DNA from: JASHSH01 sp036490215
Lineage (GTDB): Bacteria; Pseudomonadota; Alphaproteobacteria; Rhodospirillales; Magnetospirillaceae
Length of the DNA stretch: 64,000 bases
Assembly: GCA_036490215.1 (NCBI GenBank)
Contig: DASXEH010000042.1
Coordinates: 1 to 64,000 of the forward strand
Direction of reading: 5' to 3'
The translations under genes and the position numbers were made by a program. The notes beneath the pieces are model-generated. The model searched no databases and was not told where the DNA came from. It saw nothing but the letters and a program-made list of their open reading frames with translations. Shown here in pieces: positions 25,155-32,670 of this stretch. Position 1 is the first letter of the stretch. Every line of letters starts with the position of its first letter.

Positions 25155-27314
25155 ATGTCCGCTATCGTTCGTAATGTCGGCGCCGGGCTGGTGGCGTCTC
25201 TTTTGGCGCTTGCCTATTGCTTGTCTTACGGCGCATTGATTTTCGCTGGCCCGTTGCAGCCGTTTCTGGGACAAGGCGTCTCGACGGCGCTGATCACGGG
25301 CGCCGTCATCGCCATTGTATTGGCGCTGACCAGCGGCTTCCGCGTGGCCGTGGCCGGCCCCGACAGCAACACCACTGTTCTTCTGGCAGCGATGATCGCG
25401 ACACTGGCGCCGAAAGTCGCGAGCAAGGCGCCGGCCGATGCCTTGATAACGATCATGGGCGCGTTGAGCCTGGCAACCGCGGTTACCGGCGTCATCGTCT
25501 TTGTCGTCGGATGGCGGCGTATCGGCAAATTCGTGCGCTTCATCCCCTATCCGGTGATTGCCGGCTTCTTGGCGGCAACCGGCTGGCTGATGGTTTCGGG
25601 CGCCACCCGCATGTCGACCGGCGTCTCGCTCAGCCTTTTCAAACTGATGGAGTTCAAACAGGCGCTGCCGGCAACCTTGGCGATGGTAACCTTGGGTTGG
25701 GCCTTGCTGCTGGGTTTCGCCACGGGCCGCTACAAAAACGCCTTCGTCCTGCCGGCTCTGTTGATCGGCTGCATCATCCTTGCCGATCTGGCGATGCCGC
25801 TGTTGGGTGTGTCGCTTTCGGAAGCGCGCACGGACGGCATTATGTTCGCTGCCCCAGGCGGCGGGCGGCCGATCATCCCGATCCTTACGGATGCCTATCT
25901 GCACATCGACTGGTCGATCCCGGCATCGGCCCTGGGCGATATGGGGTCGGTGGCCGTCATGGCGATCCTCGCCATACTGCTCAACGCAACCAGCGTCGAG
26001 CTGGCGACACGAACCGAGGTCGATCTCGATCGCGAGCTGCGCATGGCGGGGCTGGCCAATATCGTGTCGGCACTGCTCGGCGGCTTCGCGGGCAATATTT
26101 CGGTCGGCCGGACCATGCTGGCGCGAACCGCCGGCGGCACGGGTCGATTGTCCGGTGTCGTGGTCGGCCTGGTGGCATTGGCCGTGCTCACCGGCGCCAG
26201 CGGCGCGATCGAATTGATTCCGCGCTTCGTTCTCGGCGGCCTGCTGCTGATGCTGGGTCTTCGTCTGCTGCGCGACTGGGTGATCGCCAGCCACAAACGT
26301 CTCTCGGTGCCGGAATGGCTGGTCGTGGTTGCGATCGTTCTGATCACGGCGTGGTTCGGCTTCCTGCCGGGACTGCTGGTCGGCGTGCTGGCGGCCTGCG
26401 TCATCTTCTGCATGGATGTCAGCCGGATCGAAGTCATCCGCCATCAATTCGGCCTGAACGAACGCTCGTCATCGGTGGTGCGCTCGGCCGACAACATGTC
26501 GGTGCTGCGCCGCCATGGATCGGCCGTGCAAATTCTCGAGCTCGAAGGTTACGTCTTCTTCGGCTCGGCCTACGGCCTGCAGGAACTGGTACGTGCGCTG
26601 GTTGCCGAGAAGAAGCCCAAGACCGTCGTCTTCGATTTCGCCGCCGTCAGCGGTATCGACTCTTCGGCGGGTGCGAGTTTCGCGAAAATCCGCGGCATGC
26701 TGGCCGACAGCAAGATTCACCAGACGATGTCCGGCCTGTCGCCCGAAATGATTCAGGGGCTCAAGGGCGCCGGCGGCATGGACGATTCGATCGGATTGTG
26801 CGCCAGCCTGGATGTCGCGCTCGAAGAGGGCGAGAGCCAGGTTCTCGCCGAGCACAACGCCTCGGGCTTCAGCAACCAGCCGCTGAGCAGCTGGCTGGGC
26901 GACGCCCTGGGCGGTGCGGAATTCGCGTCGGTGCTGGTCTCCTATCTGACACCCGCGCAGATACTGGACGGCAATCGCCTGTGCCGACAAGGCGACCCAA
27001 CCGACACGCTGCTCTTCATCGAGCAAGGCCGCGTCAGCGTCATGATCGAGAAGGTGGGCCAGGCGCCATTGCGTGTCCGTGTGTTCGGCACGCATACGAT
27101 CGTCGGTGAGATGGGCTTTTTCCTCGACGCGCCGCGCACGGCAACATTGCTTGCCGAGGACGGCGCCGTGGTTTGGGCACTATCGCGTGCCGCTTTCACC
27201 ACTATGAAAAAGGAGCGGCCCGATCTGGTGACGGCGCTGTTCACCTATGTCGTCCGCCTCCAATCGGAGCGGCTCGATTTCGCCACGCGCCAGATCGCTG
27301 TTCTGCAACGTTAA
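25155..27314 (+). CDS. SulP anion transporter with STAS and cyclic-nucleotide-binding domains
   Basis: The 719-residue inner-membrane protein has a SulP/SLC26 core (about 1-430, some 10-12 hydrophobic segments, including AGPDSNTTVLLAAMIATL and ELATRTEVDLDRELRMAGLANIVSALLGGFAG). It then has a STAS domain (about 455-550, with VFDFAAVSGIDSSAGASFAKI) and a C-terminal cNMP-binding domain (about 600-700) whose phosphate-binding-cassette region reads GEMGFFLDAPRTATLLAED. The family moves sulfate, bicarbonate or dicarboxylates; the substrate is not determined. The C-terminal domain suggests gating by cAMP/cGMP or a related ligand. It is a single gene with GGGAAAAGAAG upstream of its ATG. Confidence 0.88.
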   Translation: MSAIVRNVGAGLVASLLALAYCLSYGALIFAGPLQPFLGQGVSTALITGAVIAIVLALTSGFRVAVAGPDSNTTVLLAAMIATLAPKVASKAPADALITIMGALSLATAVTGVIVFVVGWRRIGKFVRFIPYPVIAGFLAATGWLMVSGATRMSTGVSLSLFKLMEFKQALPATLAMVTLGWALLLGFATGRYKNAFVLPALLIGCIILADLAMPLLGVSLSEARTDGIMFAAPGGGRPIIPILTDAYLHIDWSIPASALGDMGSVAVMAILAILLNATSVELATRTEVDLDRELRMAGLANIVSALLGGFAGNISVGRTMLARTAGGTGRLSGVVVGLVALAVLTGASGAIELIPRFVLGGLLLMLGLRLLRDWVIASHKRLSVPEWLVVVAIVLITAWFGFLPGLLVGVLAACVIFCMDVSRIEVIRHQFGLNERSSSVVRSADNMSVLRRHGSAVQILELEGYVFFGSAYGLQELVRALVAEKKPKTVVFDFAAVSGIDSSAGASFAKIRGMLADSKIHQTMSGLSPEMIQGLKGAGGMDDSIGLCASLDVALEEGESQVLAEHNASGFSNQPLSSWLGDALGGAEFASVLVSYLTPAQILDGNRLCRQGDPTDTLLFIEQGRVSVMIEKVGQAPLRVRVFGTHTIVGEMGFFLDAPRTATLLAEDGAVVWALSRAAFTTMKKERPDLVTALFTYVVRLQSERLDFATRQIAVLQR

Positions 27315-27337
27315 TCCCGGCTGGCCATAATCGCCGT

Positions 27338-27358
27338 CCGCCCCTATATAAAGGGCGG
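27338..27358 (+). promoter_or_regulatory. Hairpin covering the ribosome binding site of the amine oxidase gene
   Basis: CCGCCC (27338-27343) pairs with GGGCGG (27353-27358) around an AT-rich loop (CTATATAAA). The 3' arm is the ribosome binding site AGGGCGG seven bases before the ATG at 27366. It could limit translation or respond to temperature. Alternatively TATATA in the loop is a -10 element, in which case the transcript would start after the 5' arm and the hairpin would not form. Confidence 0.3.
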
Positions 27359-27365
27359 CTGAATC

Positions 27366-28652
27366 ATGGTTTCTCCTTTCCCCTCTTCCGTTTTGATCGT
27401 GGGCGCCGGCGCCGCTGGGCTGATGGCGGCGCGCGGACTGGTGCGCGCAGGCCGCCAGGTGACGATCATCGAAGCCCGCGACCGGATCGGCGGCCGCATC
27501 TGGCCGCTGCCCAAAGCCGAGTTCGGTTACGAAGCCGAAGGCGGCGCCGAATTTGTCCACGGCGAAGCGCCGGTGACCCACGCCCTGCTGGACGAAGCTG
27601 GGTTCTCACTCGCCCCACTCACCGGCGTGCGATGGGATGCGCGTGGCGACGATACGTCACCCGACACTTCACTCGGACCCGACGACACCGGTTTCCACGA
27701 AACGCTGATGACGCTGAAGACCGATATGCCGGTCGTGGAATTTCTCGACACGCATTTCGGTGGCGGCCGCTACGCGTCGATGCGCAAATCGATTCTCCGT
27801 ATGGTCGAAGGCTATGACGCCGCCGATCCGAAGAAGGTGAGCACCTTCGCGTTGCGCGACGAGTGGATGAGCGAAGGTATCGAACAGCAGGGGCGCGTGG
27901 CGGAAGGCTATGGCGCGCTGCTCGATTTTCTCGCGGCCGATTGCCGCAAGCACGGCGTGGCCATCCGATTGGAAACGATGGTGACGGCCATAGAGGGCAA
28001 GCCGGGACGTGTGACCGTACGGTGCAGCGACGGTGCGGCGCTTGAAGCCGACGCCGCGATCGTCACCGTGCCGCTCCCGCTTCTGCCGACGATCGCCTTG
28101 CCCGCTGTTGCGCGGGAGCGCCTTGCCGCCATCTCGGATATTGGTTTCGGCAATGTCGTCAAAATTCTGCTGCGCTTCAAAACAGCCTTTTGGACGACCC
28201 ACAACGGTAACGACCTTTCCGATCTGTCTTTCGTCTTCGGCGACGCCAAGGTGCAAACCTGGTGGACGCAGCATCCCGATCACCATCCGGTTTTGACCGG
28301 GTGGTTTGCCGGTCCCAAGGCCGACACGGTGGCGACGCTGAGCGGAGAGCAGCTTGTCGATATGGGCGTGACATCGCTAGCGACTCTCTTCAAACGGCCG
28401 GTCGATGCGTTGCGGGGTGAACTGGTTGCTGCGCGCGCCATCAATTGGGGCAACGACCCGTTCGCACGCGGCGCTTATTCTTACGCGACACCAAAGACGC
28501 GCGCCGCGCAGGCCGTTTTGGAAACATCCGATGGCAGCGGCGTATACTTTAGTGGCGAAGCGTTTTATGCGGGCCGCGACATGGGAACCGTCGAAGCGGC
28601 TCTGGCTCATGGCCGCGATACCGCGCGAAGGATCGCCGCCGACAATCCATGA
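27366..28652 (+). CDS. Flavin monoamine oxidase-family FAD-dependent oxidoreductase
   Basis: The 428-residue protein has the dinucleotide-binding motif VGAGAAG (12-18) with the acidic end of the second strand in IIEARDRIGGRIW (amine-oxidase GGR motif). It also has VTVPLPLL in the middle and the C-terminal FAD-contact segment GVYFSGEAFYAGRDMGTVEAAL. Enzymes of this class oxidise primary, secondary or polyamines to aldehydes with release of hydrogen peroxide; the substrate is not predictable. No signal peptide, so cytoplasmic. It stands alone between the SulP gene and an aminotransferase. Confidence 0.85.
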   Translation: MVSPFPSSVLIVGAGAAGLMAARGLVRAGRQVTIIEARDRIGGRIWPLPKAEFGYEAEGGAEFVHGEAPVTHALLDEAGFSLAPLTGVRWDARGDDTSPDTSLGPDDTGFHETLMTLKTDMPVVEFLDTHFGGGRYASMRKSILRMVEGYDAADPKKVSTFALRDEWMSEGIEQQGRVAEGYGALLDFLAADCRKHGVAIRLETMVTAIEGKPGRVTVRCSDGAALEADAAIVTVPLPLLPTIALPAVARERLAAISDIGFGNVVKILLRFKTAFWTTHNGNDLSDLSFVFGDAKVQTWWTQHPDHHPVLTGWFAGPKADTVATLSGEQLVDMGVTSLATLFKRPVDALRGELVAARAINWGNDPFARGAYSYATPKTRAAQAVLETSDGSGVYFSGEAFYAGRDMGTVEAALAHGRDTARRIAADNP

Positions 28653-28807
28653 CGAGGATCGCGGTTTTGGACCGAAACGATCCTAATTCGGCGAAAGCCT
28701 TGCCACGGGCGCAGATCAGATAGTCCTTCGGCAATACGCCCCAGCCACAACGATGTGCTAGAACGGTCGGATCGACAGAAGAGAAAACTCGACCCGGGTG
28801 AGACGTT

Positions 28808-30016
28808 ATGAAGGACTGGAAGAATCATTTCGCGCCGCGTGCCAACCGCATGCAGGCCTCGGAAATTCGCGAACTTCTGAAGCTTCTCGATCAGCCCGAC
28901 ATCATCTCCTTCGCCGGCGGCATTCCCGATCCGAAACTGTTCCCGCGCGAAAAACTCGCCGCCGCGTTCGAGCGCGTTTTGTCCGATCCGAATCGGGCCG
29001 GAGCGGCCCTACAATATTCCGTCAGCGAAGGCTATCTGCCGCTGCGCGAATGGCTGGCGGGCTATATGGGCCGGCTCGGCGTGGCCTGCACCGCCGACAA
29101 CATCGTCATCACCAACGGTTCGCAACAGGCGCTCGATTTTCTCGGCAAGCTCTGCATCGGTCCGGGCGACCGGGTGCTGGTGGCTTGGCCGACCTATCTC
29201 GGCGCGCTGCAGTCCTTCAACTGCTACGAACCCGTCTACGACACGCTGCCCGGACCGGAGAGCAACCGCACCGTCGAGTCGTATCGCAATGGACCCGGTC
29301 CGGCGCCGAAGCTTGGCTATGTCATGCCCGAATTCCAGAACCCGACGGGCACGTCGCTCGATCTCGCCGAACGCAAAGCATTGCTCGATGCCGCCGATGA
29401 ACTCGATCTGCTGCTGATCGAAGACTCGGCCTATGAGAAGCTGCGCTATGACGGCAAGCGCGAACCTTCGCTGCTGCAGCTTTCGATCGAACGCACCGGC
29501 CATATTGACGATGCCCGCGTGGTCTATTGCGGCACCTTCTCGAAAACCATCGTGCCCTCGCTGCGCGTCGGCTGGGTGGTGGCGCCCAAGGCGATCATCC
29601 AAAAGATCGTACTGATCAAACAGGCCAGCGATCTGCACAGCCCGACGCTGAATCAGATGGTCATGCACGACGTGGCGGCTGAGATTATCGAGACTCATGG
29701 GCTCCAAATCCGCGATGCCTACAAGGCGCGACGTGACGCGATGCTGCAAGCGCTCGAGCGCGAGATGCCGCCGGGCGTGACCTGGACCAAGCCCGAAGGC
29801 GGCATGTTCATCTGGGTGACACTGCCCAGCGATCTCGATGGTGCGAAGCTGCTCGAACGGGCGATCACGGAGGCCCGCGTAGCTTTCGTGCCGGGCGAAG
29901 CCTTCTATGCCGACCGGTCGCAGCGCAACCATATCCGCTTGAGCTTCTCTGCCACCAATCCAGCCGCCATCGACGACGGCATTGCCCGGTTGGGAAAATT
30001 GCTCAAAAAGGCCTGA
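28808..30016 (+). CDS. PLP-dependent aminotransferase, 2-aminoadipate/MocR-type class I
   Basis: The 402-residue fold-type I enzyme has the pyridoxal-phosphate lysine K246 in YCGTFSKTIVPSLRVGW, the segment ITNGSQQALDFLGKL that binds cofactor phosphate, MPEFQNPTGTSL, LLIEDSAYEKLRY and the C-terminal R in NHIRLSFS. Overall it is closest to the 2-aminoadipate/LysN-like group, whose members accept aminoadipate, aromatic and branched substrates. A branched-chain-type ABC importer starts 305 bases downstream in the same direction but behind its own promoter-like region, so coupling is uncertain. Confidence 0.85.
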   Translation: MKDWKNHFAPRANRMQASEIRELLKLLDQPDIISFAGGIPDPKLFPREKLAAAFERVLSDPNRAGAALQYSVSEGYLPLREWLAGYMGRLGVACTADNIVITNGSQQALDFLGKLCIGPGDRVLVAWPTYLGALQSFNCYEPVYDTLPGPESNRTVESYRNGPGPAPKLGYVMPEFQNPTGTSLDLAERKALLDAADELDLLLIEDSAYEKLRYDGKREPSLLQLSIERTGHIDDARVVYCGTFSKTIVPSLRVGWVVAPKAIIQKIVLIKQASDLHSPTLNQMVMHDVAAEIIETHGLQIRDAYKARRDAMLQALEREMPPGVTWTKPEGGMFIWVTLPSDLDGAKLLERAITEARVAFVPGEAFYADRSQRNHIRLSFSATNPAAIDDGIARLGKLLKKA

Positions 30017-30040
30017 AGCGGAACCCAAATCCCTCCTGAT

Positions 30041-30077
30041 GAGCCGAGGCCCTTAAGCTTGACTTAAGCTTCGGCTC
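30041..30077 (+). terminator. Terminator-like hairpin after the aminotransferase gene
   Basis: GAGCCGAGGC (30041-30050) pairs with GCTTCGGCTC (30068-30077) with one G-T pair, and an inner TTAAG/CTTAA stem extends it to about 15 base pairs. It also contains the 9-base direct repeat CTTAAGCTT (30052-30060 and 30063-30071). Only a weak pyrimidine stretch follows, so termination strength is uncertain. Confidence 0.5.
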
Positions 30078-30231
30078 AGGTTCCCTTAATGCGAATAAGG
30101 TCTCATGGGGACTAGAAGAATAAACAAGTCCGTCGGGGAGGATGATTCCGCCAGTTATTTCTGGGGTATGCATGATGGACACAAAGATGTCCGCATATCC
30201 CGATAGCTGTAGCGGAATATTAAGGCCAATT

Positions 30232-30251
30232 ACCGGTCAGGTTTGACCGGT
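30232..30251 (+). promoter_or_regulatory. Perfect inverted repeat upstream of the Liv-type operon
   Basis: ACCGGTCA and TGACCGGT flank GGTT, 70 bases before the start of the binding-protein gene. It lies in the 305-base intergenic region 30017-30321, which otherwise holds a terminator-like hairpin and no gene. The symmetry and position fit a repressor or activator site; the regulator is not encoded next to it. Confidence 0.45.
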
Positions 30252-30321
30252 CGATTTGCCATACATCAACGCCCTCCCGCCGGATCAGTGAGCCGAATCA
30301 TTGACTTAGGGAGTCGAAGCG

Positions 30322-31671
30322 ATGAGCAATTCACCATCCAAATTCGAAGGTTTGTCGCGCCGCGGCGCGCTTAAGGCGGGTGCTGCGGTTGTCGGCAGCG
30401 CCGTTCTGTCCCCGTATTTGACCATGCCGGTCTATGCCGACGACAAGCCGGCAATCGGCACGTGGCCGGAAGGTTCGTCGGGCAAGTCGGTCTTCGTCGG
30501 CATCACCGTGCCACGCACCGGCAGCTATGCCGCGCAGGGCGAAGACGAGCTGAAGGGCATTCAGCTGGCCATCGAACACATCAACAGCGGCCATGACCTC
30601 ATTAAGAAGATCTCGCCCAAGACCACCAAGGGCGTTCTCGGCAAGGAAGTGACCTTCGGCGTGGCCGATTCGGCCGCCAAGCCGAACACCGCGGTCGAAG
30701 AGCAGACCAAGTTCATCACCGACAACAAGGCGATCCTGATGATCGGCGCGACCTCGAGCGCCGTCGCCGTCGCCCTCAACCACTTCGCCCAGGCGCAGCA
30801 TGTGCTCTATGTCACGGGCATCTCGGGTTCCAACGACACCACCGGCAAGGACTGCGCGCGCTACAGCTTCCGCCAGTGCTTCTACGGCCAGACCGCTGCC
30901 GCCGGCATCGGCCCTGTGCTGCTGAAGGCTTATGGCAAGAACCTGAAGGCCGCTTACCTGACGCCGGATTACACCTATGGCCACACCGTCCAGAAGTCGA
31001 TGGAAGACTTCCTCAAGACGGGCGGCTGGACCACGGTCACCAATCAGGTCGCTCCGCTGGGTGCGCCCGACTACTCCAACTACCTCACCAACATCGCCAA
31101 CTCGGGCGCCGACGTTCTGATCAACGTCAACTGGGGCCATGACGCGGTGCTGTCGACGCAGCAGGCGCAGCAATTCGGCATTCTGCCGAAGATGAAGCTG
31201 GTTCTGCCCTACCAGATCCCCTTCATCTCGAAGGAAGTGGGGCCGCAGATCATGGAAGGCGTCTTCGCCGCCACCGACTTCTGGTGGACGCTGGAAGACA
31301 AGTTCCCGCTGGCCAAGACCTTCGTGGCCGAGTTCCAGAAGAAGTACGGCTATCGCCCCGAATGGACGGCCAACAACGGCTACATGCAACTGGCCATCTG
31401 GGCGAACATGTGCGAAGCGGCGGGGAGCTTCTATCCGCCGGACGTGATCAAGGCCTACGAAGCCGGCAAACCCTTCGACTCGACCGTCGGCGAATGCCAC
31501 TTCCGTGCCGCCGATCACCAGCTGATCCGCCCTGTCGTCATCGTGAAGGGCAAGAAGCCGGGCGACATGAAGAACCCCGAGGACTTCTGGGAAGTGCTCG
31601 ACGTTCTGCCGGGCGAACCCCTGATGCAGGCGCCGGATGCTTTCGGTTGCCAACTCGGCGGTTACACCTGA
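30322..31671 (+). CDS. Branched-chain amino-acid-type ABC transporter substrate-binding protein
   Basis: The 449-residue protein carries a twin-arginine-like leader (SRRGALKAGAAVVGSAVL, residues 12-29) and a LivK/Peripla_BP_6 fold: VGITVPRTGSYAAQGEDELKG, FITDNKAILMIGATSSAVAVAL, YLTPDYTYGHTVQKSMEDFL, INVNWGHDAVLSTQQAQQ. Several Cys residues (in TGKDCARYSFRQCFYG, GECHF and FGCQL) may form disulfides. The ligand could be an amino acid, amide or related compound. An AGGGAGTCGAAGCG ribosome binding region precedes ATG 30322. The permease genes follow after 123 bases containing a strong hairpin. Confidence 0.88.
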   Translation: MSNSPSKFEGLSRRGALKAGAAVVGSAVLSPYLTMPVYADDKPAIGTWPEGSSGKSVFVGITVPRTGSYAAQGEDELKGIQLAIEHINSGHDLIKKISPKTTKGVLGKEVTFGVADSAAKPNTAVEEQTKFITDNKAILMIGATSSAVAVALNHFAQAQHVLYVTGISGSNDTTGKDCARYSFRQCFYGQTAAAGIGPVLLKAYGKNLKAAYLTPDYTYGHTVQKSMEDFLKTGGWTTVTNQVAPLGAPDYSNYLTNIANSGADVLINVNWGHDAVLSTQQAQQFGILPKMKLVLPYQIPFISKEVGPQIMEGVFAATDFWWTLEDKFPLAKTFVAEFQKKYGYRPEWTANNGYMQLAIWANMCEAAGSFYPPDVIKAYEAGKPFDSTVGECHFRAADHQLIRPVVIVKGKKPGDMKNPEDFWEVLDVLPGEPLMQAPDAFGCQLGGYT

Positions 31672-31716
31672 GACTGGAAACGCGTCACGTGCCTCCCAAG
31701 GCATCGCGTATGAGCG

Positions 31717-31740
31717 GGCAGGCGGCTTCGGCCGCCTGCT
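31717..31740 (+). repeat. UUCG-capped hairpin between binding-protein and permease genes
   Basis: GCAGGCGGC (31718-31726) and GCCGCCTGC (31731-31739) pair perfectly around a TTCG loop, an exceptionally stable tetraloop in RNA, with a flanking G-T pair. No T-run follows. Such intercistronic stems behind an ABC binding-protein gene commonly stabilise the upstream mRNA part so that more binding protein than permease is made. Confidence 0.7.
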
Positions 31741-31794
31741 TCGCGAATCCGCAGTGGCCGGGGCGCATCTTGGCCCTCTGAATCACGGCGCTGC

Positions 31795-32670
31795 ATGATC
31801 TCTTTAGCGAATTTCTACTCGCAACTATTCAACGGCTTCGCGCTCGGCGTGCTGCTCGCGCTGATCAGCACGGGGCTGACGATCATCTATGGCACGCTGG
31901 GCGTGCTCAACCTGGCCCACGGCGCCCTCTTCATGTTGGGCGGCTATGCCGGCTACGTCGCGTACGACGCGACTCACTCCTTCCTTCTGGCGATTCTGGC
32001 TGGCGCGCTGTTCGTGCTGATGGTCGGCATGGCGCTCGAAGCGACGCTGATCCGGCGCTTCTATCGCCGCCCACCGGAAGATCAGATCCTGCTGACCTTC
32101 GGCCTGGGCATCGTCATCGTCGAATTGGTTCGCATTGGCTTCGGCAGCCTCTCGAAGCAGGTGCCGCCGCCTTCTTGGCTGATGGGCGTGAGCCAACTCG
32201 GCTTCATGATCTATCCAACCTATCGCCTGGCCGTTATCGCTATCGCCGCGCTGACACTGCTGGTCCTGTATGTCGTTCTCTACCGCACGCGCATCGGCAT
32301 GATGGTGCGCGCCGGTATCGAAGACGCGACCATGGTCAACATTCTGGGCATCAACATCTACAAGGTGTTCATGGTGGTCTTCGGAATCGGCGCGATGGCA
32401 GCGGGCTATGCCGGTATCGTCGATGCGCCGGTGGCCTCACTGACGCCGGACGTCGGCGACAGCATCCTGGTGCAGACTTTCGTCGTCGTGGTGATCGGCG
32501 GCGTCGGCTCGTTCTTCGGCGCCATTGTCGGCGGATTGCTGGCCGGCGAGATTCTCAGCCTGACCTCGATGTTCAATCCCGCCTATTCGCAGGTGATGCT
32601 GTTCGCGCTCATGACGCTGGTCCTGGTGCTGCGGCCACAGGGCCTGTTCGGCGTGCGGGGGCGTGAATGA
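31795..32670 (+). CDS. Branched-chain amino-acid-type ABC permease LivH-like
   Basis: The 291-residue inner-membrane protein has about eight hydrophobic segments and the LivH signature GLTIIYGTLGVLNLAHGALFMLGGY (shortened), MALEATLIRRFYRRPPEDQIL and GGVGSFFGAIVGGLLAGE near the C-terminus. It pairs with the LivM half of the next gene to form the pore. It overlaps the next gene by the sequence ATGA. Confidence 0.9.
   Translation: MISLANFYSQLFNGFALGVLLALISTGLTIIYGTLGVLNLAHGALFMLGGYAGYVAYDATHSFLLAILAGALFVLMVGMALEATLIRRFYRRPPEDQILLTFGLGIVIVELVRIGFGSLSKQVPPPSWLMGVSQLGFMIYPTYRLAVIAIAALTLLVLYVVLYRTRIGMMVRAGIEDATMVNILGINIYKVFMVVFGIGAMAAGYAGIVDAPVASLTPDVGDSILVQTFVVVVIGGVGSFFGAIVGGLLAGEILSLTSMFNPAYSQVMLFALMTLVLVLRPQGLFGVRGRE

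Noticed and set aside
25038..26447. 469-codon frame antisense to the SulP gene
   Set aside because: Gln/Arg/His-rich shadow opposite transmembrane codons; no domain.
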